Shown here: positions 37,201 to 48,540 of the stretch, one piece after another
How positions within the stretch are numbered: the stretch's first letter is position 1
Layout: each line of letters begins with the position of its first letter
NCBI GenBank assembly: GCA_035235625.1
Contig: CP141148.1
Coordinates: forward strand, 27,281,057 to 27,345,056
Source of the DNA: Saururus chinensis
Taxonomy: Eukaryota > Streptophyta > Magnoliopsida > Piperales > Saururaceae
Direction of reading: 5' to 3'
Length of the DNA: 64,000 bases
Notes under the pieces: generated by a model
Told to the model about the DNA's origin: nothing
The model's database searches: none
Seen by the model: only the letters and a program-made list of their open reading frames with translations
Translations under genes and position numbers: made by a program

Positions 37201-40200
37201 GGGGCCAAGGAGGACATGTCTAGGAGAGGGAAGAAAGGGGCTTTAAGGTTAGAGGAAGCTAGATTAACACCTTCTTCAAGGTAGACAAAATGAGGCCTTT
37301 GGGGGAAGTGATGACCAGTGACTTTATCTTCTTGCTAGTAGATGACAGGGTAACGAGGGGAGTAACAATATTTGTATGATGGAAGAAAACAAGAAGTAGC
37401 ACCAATCATTTTGGAGGCAAAAAGATAGGAGTGTTTTGGGACAAGGAGGAGCCCAATGAAAATGGTAAAGACCAAGTGCTTATGGGTCAACAACAGCTAT
37501 CCTTTCTTTTCAAAATGATAGTATGTACTTTTAGCGAGTATTTTTTTCTATATATTTAATAGAGGCTGTTTGGATACATCTTTAGTTAGGTAATGAAATA
37601 AACTTTTAAAGATTTTTTGTCTTTTAAAGAAAATCAAAATAGGGTCATATTTGTGTTTGTCTTTGTGATGAATTTTAGATGAAATGTACTTGTAGATGAC
37701 TTTTACCTTTAGTACATAAAATGATGAAACCCAACAACATGTAGAAGAGAGGGAAGAAAAGGGACAAGGAAGAACAATGCTTTCATCGTGTCTAGGTGAG
37801 GGAAGAAAGGGGCTTTAAGGTTAGAGGAAGGTGGAGCAACGCCCTCTTCAAGGTAGACAAAATGATGCTTTTGGGGGAAGTGATGACTAGTGAATTCATC
37901 TTCTTTGCTAGTGGATGAAAGGGTAAGGAGGAGCAACAATATCTTTGTGATGGAAGAAAGGGGCAATGAGAAGCAACACCGATCATCTTGGAGGCAAAAA
38001 AATAGGAGTGTGTTAAGGCAAGGCGGAGCCCAATGAAAATAATAAACACCAAGGGCTTATGAGTCAACAACGACTATCCTCTCCTTTCAAAATGATAGTA
38101 GTACTTTTAGTAAGTATTTTTTTCTATATATCCCAATGAAAATGGTAAACACCAAGGGCTTATGGGTCAACAACGACTATCCTCTCCTTTCAAAATGATA
38201 GTAGTACTTTTAGTGAGTATTTTTTTTTATATATTCAATAAGGACCATTTAGATACATCTTTAGTTACGTAATGAAATGAAGTTTTAATGATTTTTTGTC
38301 CTTTAAAGAAAATCAAAATAGGGTCATATTTGTGTCTTTTTTTTAAATGAATTTTTGATGAAATATACTTTTAGATGGCTTTTACCTTTAGGAACGAAAA
38401 ATGATGAAACCTAACTAACAACATGTAGAAGAGAGGGAAGAAAGGGGCTAAGGAGGAACAATGCCTTCATCGTGTCTAAGTGAAGGAAGAAAGGGGCTTT
38501 AAGGTTAAAGGAAGGTGATGCAACACCTTCTCTAAGGTAGACAAAATGATGCTTCTGGGGGAAGTGATGACTAGTGACTTCACCTTCTTGCTAGTGGATG
38601 AAAGGGTAAGGTGAAGAAACAATAATTTCATGATGGAAGAAAGGGGCAACGAGAATAGGAGTGTGTTAGGGCAAGGAGGAGCCCAATGAAAATGGTAAAC
38701 ACAAAGGGCTTATGGGTCAACAACGGCTATCCTCTCCTTTCAAAGTAATAGTAGGTACTTTTAGTAAATATTTTTTTCTATATATTTAATAGGGGCCGTT
38801 TCGATACATCTTTAGTTAGGTAATAAAATGAACTTTTAAAGATTTTATGTCTTTAAAGAAAATAAAAATAGGGTTATATTTGTGTATGCCTTTGTGATGA
38901 ATTTTAGATGAAATGTACTTTAGATGACTTTTACCTTTACTATGTAAAATGATGAAACCCAACAACATGTAGAAGAGAGGGAAGAAATGAGCCAAGGAGG
39001 AACAACACCTTCATCGTGTCTAGATGAGGGAAGAAAGGGGCTTTAAGGTTAGAGGAAGGTGAAGTAACGCCTTCTTCAAGGTAGACAAAATGACGCTTTT
39101 GGGGGAAGTGATGACTAATGACTTCATCTTCTTGCTAGTGGATGAAAGGGTGAGGAGGTGCAACAACATCTTTGTGATGGAAGAAAGGGGCAACGAGAAG
39201 CAACACCGATCATCTTAGAGGCAAAAAGATAGGAGTATGTTAGGGCAAGGAGGAGCCCAATGAAAATGGTAAACACCAAGGGCTTATGGGTCAACAAGGA
39301 CTATCTTCTCCTCTCAAAATGAAAGTAGTACTTTTAGTGAGTATTTTTTTTCTATATATTTAATAGTGGCTATTTAGATACATCTTTAGTTAGATAATGA
39401 AATAAAGTTTTATTAATTTTTGTCCATTTAAGAAATTTAAAATACTGTCATATTTGTGTCTGGTTTTTAGATGAATTTTAGATGAAATGTACTTTTAGAT
39501 GACTTTTACCTTTAGGCATGTAAAATGATGAAACCTAACTAACAACATGTAGAAGAGGCTAAGGAGGAACAACGCCTTCATCGTGTCTAGGTGAAGGAAG
39601 AAAGAGGCTTTAAGGTTAAAGGAAGGTGATGCAACACCTTCTCTAAGGTAAACAAAATGATGCTCCTGGGGGAAGTGATGACTAGTGACTTCACCTTCTT
39701 GCTAGTAGATGAAAGGCTAAGGAGGAGCAACAATATCTATGTGATGGAAGAAAGAGGCAACGAGAAGTAGCGCCGCGCCTATCATCTTGGAGGCTAAAAG
39801 ATAGGAGTGTGTTAGCAACGGGTATCATCTCCTTTCAAAATGATAGTAGGTACTCTTTTAGTGAGTATTTTTTTTTCTGTATATTTAATAGGGGCCGTTT
39901 GGATACATCTTCAGTTAGGTAATGAAATGAACTTTTGAAGATTTCTTATTGTTTAAAGGAAATTAAAATAGGGTCATATTTGTGTATGTCTTTGTGATGA
40001 ATTTTATACGAAATGAACTTTTAGAGATGACTTTTTACCTTTAGTGCATAAAATGATAAAACCCAACAACATGTACAAGAGAGGGAAGAAAGGGGGGCCA
40101 AGGAGGGAACAACACCTTCTTCAAGGTAGATAAAATGAGGCTTTTGGGGGAACTAATGATGAGTGACTTCATCTTTTTGTTAGTCGAGGAAAGGGTAAGG

Positions 40201-41095
40201 AGGAGCAACAATATCTTTGTGATGGAAAAAAGGGAAACAAAAAGTAGCGCCGATTATCTTGGAGGCAAAAAGATAAGAGTGTGTTAGGGCAAGGAGGAGC
40301 CTAATGAAAATTGTAAACACCAAGGGCTTATAGGTCAACAATAATTATCATCTCCTTTCAAAATGATAGTAGGTACTTTTAGTGAGTATTTTTTATTATA
40401 TATTTAATAGGGGTTGTTTGGATACATCTTTAGTTAAGTAATAAAATGTACTTTCAATTATTTTTTGTACTTTAAAGGAAATCAAAATGTGATGAATTTT
40501 AGATAAAATGTGCTTTTACCTTTAGTACGTAAAATACCTTTAGTACAAAAAATGATGAAACCAATAACAAGTAGAAAAGAATAAGTGAGATGAAGGTTGC
40601 TATATTTTACAACATTGAAATAAAAAATGTCCTTTCTCAAAAGAAGGTTTTATGAGAAATAGCTTTTTGAGTTCACTTCAAGATGATTTGACATTAAGTG
40701 CACTTTTCTAACCATTTCACTAGAAAAGTCATTTACACTAAAATGACTCATCCAAAAGAAATGAAAATAGGCTCTAAAGCCCACTTTCCTAGACATGGTT
40801 TCACTTGAAGCGGGTGAGTTGTACACACATACAGAGGGAGGAGGGGTGCATACAAGAGGAGAGAACAAACACTTCTTTCAATTGCTTTTTTCCTGCCTGT
40901 TTACCATTTCTTGTCCTGTAAAATTCTATAAAGTTATTGTTTTAAGATCATTAAAAATTGCTAGCTTTGCATCTTTCCTCCATATTTTTAGCATTTCTCG
41001 TTCTGTAACATGCTAGTTGTTTCTTGTTTTTTTGAAGGTCATCAAGAGTTCCTAACATGCAAAGAGTGCCAGATTTCCACATCCCACAACCATAG
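31281..41095 (+). CDS. TPX2-domain microtubule-associated protein (TPX2-like)
   Basis: Predicted to bind microtubules, probably in the spindle or phragmoplast; the exact member of the plant TPX2-like family is not assigned. Eight exons: 31281-32128, 32331-32376, 32458-32547, 33032-33151, 33466-33564, 33759-33818, 33945-34039 and 41038-41095. All junctions are GT-AG, all phases fit, and they sum to 1416 nt (471 aa plus stop). Residues 1-280 are low-complexity, Ser/Pro/Lys-rich, with many T/S-P sites (TPVKGSKTP near the start). The C-terminal third carries the TPX2 domain: PFKLRTEQRG, QERKQRLPIAQGLPW, CLVKPPVKGSTRP, LHSDLRALDRAEFDQ, then a charged helix EEEEEIRRLRRELVPKAQP and PYFDRPFIPKRSS. 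The last exon adds only 19 residues ending HIPQP. The first in-frame ATG is used. The last intron is 6998 bp, far longer than the others (81-484 bp). Confidence 0.93.
34221..34372. repeat. Long near-perfect hairpin in the last TPX2 intron
   Basis: Arms 34241-34286 and 34307-34352 are inverted copies, 46 bp each with two mismatches, separated by a 20-nt loop. Weaker pairing of A-run and T-run sequence continues outward to about 34221 and 34372. The arms contain GTCATTTATGTCGTCCACT. It lies in sense orientation of the gene and would be transcribed within the intron. It could be a young MIRNA-like precursor or a foldback transposon; the sequence alone does not decide. Confidence 0.85.
35340..35965. 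repeat. Tandem minisatellite, ~86-bp unit, in the last TPX2 intron
   Basis: Units share GCTAAGAAGYCCTA (near 35426, 35513, 35680, 35762, 35849 and 35935), GGGTCATTTACTAGTGTTAT and ACACTATYGTGTGATYGACT. Most spacings are about 82-87 bp. A shorter unit of about 56 bp is duplicated between 35540 and 35640, widening one spacing to about 168 bp. Confidence 0.85.
36000..40575. repeat. Satellite-like tandem array, ~480-770-bp units, in the last TPX2 intron
   Basis: At least eight diverged head-to-tail units. The marker AAGGTAGACAAAATGAGGCT and variants appear near 36134, 36511, 37279, 37849, 38535, 39078, 39645 and 40125. Other shared blocks are GGGCCGTTTGGATACATCTT, TAGTTAGGTAATGAAATGAA, AAGAAAATCAAAATAGGGTC and CAACATGTAGAAGAGAGGG. 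Typical spacing is about 545-570 bp, with deleted or extended units giving 377 to 768. Short open frames of 60-100 codons on either strand repeat with the units and show no domain, so I do not treat them as genes. Confidence 0.9.
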
Positions 41096-41680
41096 AATAA
41101 GGTTAAGAGCAGCAGCACTGTTCAGGAAGGGGACTGACTACTTCCATCAACACTACTAGTGACAATTGGTGCATTAGTTGATCATTCTTTAATTCATTTC
41201 GTCAATGAAAGCAACCCCAAATGGTTACTTTTGTAATTTGACATGGCGAACGCATCCAAGTAAATTGGAAAAATAAGTTGTGTGGGCTATTACTGTTGTA
41301 ATTTGACATGGTAAGTTTACAGTTTTGCACTTTACAATTAAAACTCCAAATATAAGTCGCAAAATGGTTTTCTAATGATAAAACAAAAAATGTTGTTCAC
41401 ACCGTTCAAAAATCCAGCATCCAAAATAGCATCCTAGGGTTCCGTTGAATTCTTTTAAGGATTGCAATTGATATAAATCCCCATTCTTTAAGGTAGAAAG
41501 CAGCGTCCAAAACAGCAATGAAACAAAGCAATGGGAGTTCACATTTCTCCTCCATAATTGAGCCATAAGAAATTGCGGAATATTAACTAAAACTAATCAA
41601 TTCAAACAAGAAAAATTCTCAACTAACGGGCATAACAGAATTTCTATAGAAAAAGGGATGTGAAACTTGCAAGAACATCC
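41096..41680. other. Interval between the convergent TPX2 and RPS19 genes
   Basis: 585 bp between the two stop codons, which must hold both 3' untranslated regions. A short motif TTGTAATTTGACATGG occurs twice (near 41233 and 41295). No gene seen. Confidence 0.6.
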
Positions 41681-43080
41681 TCAGTGAGCAACAGCAACCC
41701 GCCCAGCAACTTGATCGAGATCACGCTGGCCACTGGATGTTATTCTTCTTCCTCTGAACAACATTAACAAAACAATAAAGAGTCATAAATTCCACAAATG
41801 CAATTAATCTAACCACTAAAAAGATATAAAAATGAGACATTAACAAAGGAAAAACAAATAAAAGTTTTACAGGCAGTCATGTGTGCCGCGATTGACCAGA
41901 AAAATGATCAAAAGAATGCGTGCACTCCAGCCATTAAACTAGCAGAAACAAACGCATAAACCAATATTGCCTCTTTGGGTTAAAAATCACGTTCAGTAAG
42001 AGCTCACCCCTTGGTATCAAGGTCAATGATGTTCACTTTCTGCAGCTGCTGCAGGATGTGGCGGGCAATAGACCCACTGCTTTTGCAGAAGTGGGGAGGG
42101 CGAGCCCCATTCCTCTTTCGCCCACCATACATCTTTTGGAACCCTCCAACTCCAATGCCCTGCCTCATGTATATTTTTCTTGCCATGGATGCTGGAACAA
42201 ACAAGAAATACCCAAATCAGTACGTTCTAAAACCCATCATCATCCCAACATATGCTACTACCATGAAATTATCTTGGAAAACACGTATATGCTAGAAAAT
42301 AACAAATAAAATAAATAAAATGACTTAAAAGCTTTACCAGCTCTTATATAGTACCAATCCGGATCATATGGAGCAAGCTCCTTGAATCTAGCAGTCTTAA
42401 CAATGTCAGTCCACTCTGGGAGCTCCAACTGTTAATCAAATCCATAAGGAACATTAACACAATTATCCGAAATAATCGATCTTAACTACCAAAGAATAAC
42501 ATTTCAGCATGCAAATTTAAGAAGAAAGGTGAGAAAGTAAATTCAACAATCCAAACGACTATCATAACCAAGAATATGGATCCCTATTCCATGATGCAAA
42601 TTACTAAAATTGTAATCACTAGATTACACGAAGCAAATCGGATGTGACTGCTACTACAGATAACAAAATTTCCGAATGTTATCTTGATCCATTTATCAAA
42701 ATACAACCTTTCCATCATCTACAACAGATACAATAGACAAGACGCACTGCATTTTGGTATCCCAAACTACCATAACCATAATGCAACAATATTTCGGATA
42801 ACAAAATATCCAAATGTCAAGCATGTAAATCAGCTTATGCAAAAAACCCTAAGAGCAAAAAGATTCGTGGTTTCAGTTCCAATTATATCACAAAAGCACG
42901 GATCAACCATGTGCAACCACGAGGATAAAATTTCCTCATGCCGAAAAGAGGAATTCTTGTCGTGAAACCCCTAAAAGCACCGAAACAGACCTTGCCGGAA
43001 CGCTTGAGGTGCGCGGCGTACGCCTTGACGAAGTCGTGCGGCGAGACGTCCTTTACCGTCCTTCCCGTCTCCATCTCCAC
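41681..43080 (-). CDS. RPS19: Small ribosomal subunit protein eS19
   Basis: Component of the cytosolic 40S subunit head, needed for 18S rRNA maturation in eukaryotes. Four exons in gene order: 42991-43080, 42338-42428, 42008-42191 and 41681-41753, all GT-AG, summing to 438 nt (145 aa plus stop), the usual plant length. The family is recognised along its whole length: [20 protein letters not shown] at the N-terminus, [79 protein letters not shown] and the C-terminal [20 protein letters not shown]. The upstream ATG gives MEMETGR; most plant copies begin with a slightly shorter MATARTVK-type start, and the second Met (residue 3) is an alternative. The copy looks intact and functional. Confidence 0.98.
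42844..42852 (+). promoter_or_regulatory. Telo-box in the first RPS19 intron
   Basis: AAACCCTAA lies in intron 1 (42429-42990). Telo-boxes near the start of transcription are common in plant ribosomal protein genes and take part in co-regulation with the translation machinery. Single short motif, so its use is an inference. Confidence 0.4.
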
Positions 43081-43380
43081 TTCGTCTCCGGCGCCGGCGG
43101 CGAGGAAGGGGCTTAGCTAGGGTCTTGAGAGGGCGAAAGGACCTGAAAGGAGCAGTATATACGATATGAAGCATATTTACGTAAATACCCTTCGAAGTGG
43201 AACTGTCAAACCTTTTCCCAGTTCTCAAACCAGGTTCGTCGGCCGGATCTGGACAAGTGTTTTTAAAACTGACCTGGACCGGGTCAAACCGGTTCAACCA
43301 GCGGGCCTGGCCAGGTGTAAAAAATACCGCCCCACTATCCCACTCTTACCAAAAATTATCCAGTGAACCGTTTTATGAGC

Positions 43381-43690
43381 TACGTAGTAGATAAGATCAT
43401 TAAATTTTTAACACCTTTAATAGTTTTTACGTAATTGAAAGTGACTTAAATTTAGGTTTTGACTTGAGTATATGTGTTACGACACGTAGTAGATAAGTTC
43501 ATTAAATTTTTAACACGTTTAATAGTTTTTACCGATTTGAAAGTGAGTGAATTTAGGTTTTGACTTGAGTATATGTGTTACGACACCTAATAGATAAGTT
43601 CATTAAATTTTAACACATTTAATAGTTTTTATGTATTTGAAAGTCAATAAATTTAGGTTGTAACTTGAGTATACGTGTTACAACATGAAA
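43381..43690. repeat. Three-copy tandem repeat (~104 bp) upstream of RPS19
   Basis: Three consecutive units each containing TAGATAAGWTCATTAAATTT, TTTAATAGTTTTTA and GACTTGAGTATATGTGTTAC start near 43386, 43490 and 43595. The third copy is the most diverged. They begin about 300 bp upstream of the RPS19 start codon, so they may lie in or beyond its promoter. Confidence 0.85.
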
Positions 43691-43904
43691 AGACAAGACG
43701 TGGTAGAAGGTTCTAGTGGATGACACATTTGTATTTAGCTCACTTGCTAGCAAAATACAAGTGTTTGAAGTGTATACCTTCCTCAGACAAGATCACAACC
43801 AATGATTTATTTGAAGGTCTTGAAGAGTGGCGCTGAAACGGTCCTAGAGTGATACCATAGAATTATTGTGCATTTCCCTAGAAAGGGACCAACAAAAAAA
43901 ACTT

Positions 43905-44585
43905 GGCTATATGCACCTCTATGAACTTCTCCGTCCCCCAAAATAAAGGAAAAAATGATATATTTTTTATTCTAAGTACTCCAACTTTCCTCTTTATCAT
44001 TTTCCTTCACTTCTTGAACCTCTAAAAAAACTTACTTTTCTTTCTCTAATTTTGCTAAAGCCAGCGGCAGTTCCTGTGGTGGCAGTTTGGCTCCAATTTC
44101 AGCGACGACCCTACCTTCTCCTCCCCCTTTTCTCTTTCTTTTCTTCTTCTACTTTCTTCCCTTCTTTCTCTTTTGCAGCCGGTGACACACAGGCATTATC
44201 GCGCTGCTGGCTAAAAGGGTGTGGCCTAGCCGTGGCTAGATATGGCTTGGGCCAAAGTAGCTAGGATGCATGCAGCCTAGGTCAGATCAGTTCGTGGCAG
44301 GCCTAGGCTAGACCAAGCAGACCACGGCTGGTCTGGTTGCAGGCGTAGGCCATCGTTGGTCGTCACCGCTTTGGCTATGGCTGCCCCCTTTTCGTGGGTA
44401 ACTGATAATGCAGAGCAAAGAAGAAGAAAAACGGAAGCCAGAGACGGTGCTTGTGTCAGATAAGAAAGGGAGAGGAAGATATGAGGTAAAGAGATGTTAA
44501 AAAATATTTTTCAAATATAGTAAATAGGTGAAAGATTTTAGGAGATAAGGTTAACAATAAGGAGTTTAACCGGGTGCAAATAGTC
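43905..44585. mobile_element. Candidate non-autonomous DNA transposon with imperfect terminal inverted repeats
   Basis: The left end GGCTATATGCACCTCTATGA and the reverse complement of the right end (GACTATTTGCACCCGGTTAA) pair over about 24 bp with roughly 70 percent identity. The interior is a GC-rich patch with repeated GGCTAGGCC-like words (44215-44360) and pyrimidine tracts. No target duplication was found and no protein recognised. Confidence 0.35.
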
Positions 44586-45468
44586 ACATTCTATTTTTTA
44601 TGTAGCGCATGCAATTTTGCGTTTACATTATGTTGAAACAATAAATTTATTCTTAAATTATGTTGTATTAAAAACTAAATATGATTAGTCAACCATATGA
44701 ATTTCTAAAGCTTAAGTTGATCATGGAAACGATGACCCGCTTACCAAATCATCCTCTTTGTAAATTATCAGAGGCAACGGAATGGGTTTATCAAACTGAG
44801 ACCTCTAAGTAAATCATCCATGGTTAAGCTGATCAAATGATCGATGTATGCTTCCTTGGCACTTCAGTGAACATCCTCTACCTCATCTCGTGTTTTTAAT
44901 TTCTTCATTCAACTCTATTATTTGTGCCAACAAATTCTCTATGGCTAACAGGCGGATGGCTGCTGCAAGAAACCAAATCACTTCGTAAGATATTTTGTTT
45001 TAGAGGTAACAATACAAGCCTAGCTACATGAGCCTTTCTTTGAAGCATTAAGCAAGAACAGATTGTCATAATTTCCAAGCATAATATCTTTACCCCCATT
45101 GACTTTATAATTTTCCATTGATATATACTCCTTTCTTAAGGTGTTCAAGTAGTTAGGTCATAAGCATCCAAATCCACATTAATTCTATATGCCGTAACAA
45201 ATCTCTTCTTAGAAAAAGCTAACTTGAGCTGGGTTGCATATCAAAAAATATGTTCCTCATGCATCGTGAATCGTCGGATTGTCATCTAACTCCTCGCGCA
45301 AGATGAGGAAGGCGGGTGGGTGATGAATCATCGGATTGTCATCTAAAATTCGCCTCAGCATCCCCGGGTGCATATTAACGAGACTCATTTTTTTTTCAAA
45401 AACATAATTCGGAATGATTTCTAATGTTTTAGATAGATGACAATAAAATTTTTATGAAAAAACACGCA
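44586..45468. other. Intergenic DNA upstream of the PB1-MuDR gene
   Basis: No gene. About 45267-45350 repeats GAATCRTCGGATTGTCATCTAA twice, about 58 bp apart. Promoter elements of the downstream gene were not identified. Confidence 0.4.
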
Positions 45469-45508
45469 ATGACCATTGATATCCTATCACAAAGCAAAAG
45501 GAGAGCAG

Positions 45509-46986
45509 ATGACATGTCCGGTTTCTCTGTACTGCTGCTTCGGTGGCGATTTTGTGACTAGTGAAGGCAAGATTCGTTATGTTGGAGGCAAGGCACGGGT
45601 CATACATGTCCATCCTTCCATTGGATACCTGGATCTTCTGTCCAAAGCAGCCGTCGTGAGTGGCAGTGCACCAACCAGTCTGCAAATGAAATACAAATAC
45701 CCGGCTTTTGAATTGGATCGCACTCTAGTTTGCATTGATGGAGATGAAGATGTTTCCAATATGATGATAGCATTTGATGGAGCCCCCAGTTGTCGTCCTC
45801 CTCTTGAGCTCTACATATTCCCAAATGCAGAAAATTCATCTCCAATTTTTGCTAGGTGGGTACAAAACCTCCGATTCTTGGAAAAGCTCTTATTAAATAC
45901 TGACCCAATATTTATCTCCAATTCTTCTTCATTTAACAACTTAGTTCTTTCACTCTGGTGTCTTTAGCCCATGATCATATTGTGATTATTATAATTGATT
46001 TATTTATTTTTGTCATTAGGAGCCTTCAACAGGAAGCCAATGAGCGAGACAAGATTGTAACTCCAGTAAGACGAGAAACATCTACAGCGTGCTTGCAGGA
46101 ACCTCAAAATGATGGACTTCCACACTACTCACCTAATCTATCAGAACAAGTTGAGACTGCACTGGAAGAGCAAGATTTGCCCAAAATTTCTCATGTTGAA
46201 TCGCCAAACTCAAGTTTTACTTTGAAAGATGGTTTGGAATTTCCAGATTTGGCTTCACTTAAGATTGCAGTTCGTGAGCAAGCAATTTGTCAGCATGTTA
46301 AGTTGAAGCCGTTGAGGACCGACCCAAGGCGATATACAGTAAAATGCTCAGATGAAGGTTGTTCATGGAGTTTGCGTGCTACTAGGGTCGGTGCTTCATC
46401 TACCTTTCGAATAATGTCCTTGAAGAAAAACCACACATGTATGCCGTCATCAGATACGACCCATAAACAAGCAACCACTAAGTGGATTGCCAGCTTTATA
46501 AAGGCTCACCCCAAGGGAAATGCAAATTACACAATAAAAGATATTGTCAACGACCTCAATGCTCGATACAATATAGATGTAAGTTATAATAAAGCTTGGA
46601 GAGCCAAAAAGTTAGCTAGTAAGGAGATACAGCAAAGCCATTATGTGTCTATGGGTACTGTTGGTGCAGGTAACAAGGCTACAGAACACAAGGACTTGAC
46701 ATCAGGGAAGAAATGCAGCGACAAAGCTAATGAATCTGGAGAGAAGGCTTCAAAAGCATGTGAGGATAATGAAAATTTTGTGGCTTGTTTATGCCTTTCC
46801 CAGGATGACCATAACAAATTGAACTGCAAGTCTGCCCTGGGGAACAAAAGAGTGATGGGGCCTAGTAGTTACGCTGACTTACCAGGCTCGAGTTTCGATT
46901 TGGAAGAGGATGCAGAATTTCCAGATTTGACTGCCCTGATGAATGAGTTCGTCAGCATTCAGGAAGAACCTTTTTTTCATCTATAA
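45509..46986 (+). CDS. PB1 and MuDR DNA-binding-domain protein; MUSTANG-like, lacking the transposase catalytic domain
   Basis: Two exons, 45509-45855 and 46020-46986, joined GT-AG in frame: 437 aa plus stop. Residues about 5-104 look like a PB1 domain (VSLYCCFGGDFVTSEGKIRY at the start, acidic IDGDEDVSNMM at 76-86). Residues 187-315 are a plant MuDR DNA-binding domain with a WRKY-GCM1-type zinc finger, C225-X4-C230-X23-H254-X-C256, followed by the conserved NYTIKDIVNDL ... VSYNKAWRAKKLA segment. MUSTANG-B and related Mutator proteins continue into a DDE transposase and SWIM finger; here the frame ends after about 120 low-complexity residues. Near the C-terminus SSFDLEEDAEFPDL echoes SSFTLKDGLEFPDL, which begins the MuDR domain. 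It could be a domesticated transcription-factor-like gene or a decayed transposase gene. The open frame and clean intron favour a maintained protein, but expression is unknown. ATG 45509 is the first in frame with PB1; a non-ATG frame extends to 45476, so an upstream exon is possible. Confidence 0.7.
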
Positions 46987-48540
46987 ATGTCTAAGTTCCC
47001 CCTCTACATTTTTCAACGACAATACTAGTTAAGGCGAGCACCTGTAGTGAAAACAGAAAAGAACAATGTATGACGAACACATTATAATTTTTTACTGTAT
47101 ACTTAACTATGTGTTGTGTGTGGAGCATAGTATTATTGCCATTAGGCTGATTCAAGAGTAAAGTTTTAGAATTCTGATATATGAACCCCAATGAATTTCT
47201 ACTAACCCCGTTTCTCAGTTCAAAACAAAATTTCAAAATCTCTCTCATATACCCTACATATCTCTTAATATTCTTTACTCTCGTATACCCATCACAATTT
47301 CTCACTTATTTTCCCTCTTCTCTCTCATATTTCACCGGATGCCCTAATCACCTCCCTCATGGCTAAGGGTGCCAACAAGCTACGCTAGCAAGCTAATTAA
47401 AACAGCTTGACTTGACTTGGCGCAAGTTCAAGCTCCAATTTGAAGTTAGTCAAGCTAAGTTCAAATATTCCGGTGCTTAGCTCAACTATGCTCAAAGATC
47501 GAGAAAATATTTGCAATCTCTATGCATATTTTATAAAAAAAATATGTACATGTATCTATTACATTCTATATGTATTTCATATCTTTTAAGTTTCAAATTC
47601 GTCCATCATATGTATAATTTTTCACATTTTTTCATGTAGACTATCACCTCACACTTTGTTAGGGTGAAATAGGTAGTATATATGTCTTATAAGCACTAGG
47701 ACCATTTTATGACTTTTGTAAATTCAAACAAATTAACGCACACACACACATACAGAGGAAAAAGTTTATGTCATAAAAGTAAGATGAATGTGCATGAAAT
47801 TGCCCATCTGAATTATTTTTTTGATGAACCAATGTGAAATTTTTTGTAAAGGATAAAATGTCCTCATATATGTAGAGTAATATATTAAGCACTCAAGTTT
47901 GATAAAAAAAATCTATAGAAGAATGCATTCATACATACTTGTTCCCTACACTTATTGACAAAATAGAGGACCCTTGTTGTCTAGCACATATGGTTAAATG
48001 CTCTTATTATCTTCTCCTAATAAACGCCATTCTAAAAATAAAAAATTATTAACAATGTTGAAACCTCTTTTCAAATACATGGTACTTTCAATGGGCAATT
48101 AATAACTTTCAGTTTACAGTTGCCAGCTTTTCTTATTTAGCAAGAATTGTTAAGTACCTATTTGTTTCTTAAATACGGAATTAAGTTTTTCTTTCTTTTA
48201 TAGATCATTTTTTGTTGTATTGTATGGTGTGCATATGATCTAATTTTCATCTAATCTAGGTAACACATATAAAATGATTAATCTAAGTTAGCCTAAACCC
48301 TAATCTAAGGAAAAGTTTAGTTTTTTTCACCAACTAACCAAAAGTTTTAAAAATAGTGTTAAAAAATTTGACAACAGTGTCAAAATGTTTTAACATAATA
48401 TTAAATTATTTTAAAAATAAAATAATTTGACAACAATATTAAAATATTTTAACATTATTATTTTAACAAAGTTATAAGATTTTACTATCTAATCACAATT
48501 ATAGCATTATTGTTAAAATAATTTAACACCATTATCAAAT
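46987..48540. other. AT-rich intergenic DNA with one hAT-like end
   Basis: No gene. Near 47363, CTAAGGGTGCCAACAAGCTA and following AAGCT-rich sequence resemble the left end of the hAT-like element at 11135, but no matching right end was found. About 48330-48540 is a degenerate AT-rich stretch made of repeats like AAAATATTTTAAC. Confidence 0.45.

Noticed and set aside
36407-38070. Several 85-96-codon minus-strand frames in the TPX2 intron
   Set aside because: They recur with the satellite unit, are broken in most units and contain no domain.
34955-40800. A single large transposon spanning the intron arrays, bounded by TCTTTTGGATGA and its inverse TCATCCAAAAGA
   Set aside because: The inverted match is only about 11-14 bp, no target duplication is visible, and the tandem arrays explain most of the sequence.
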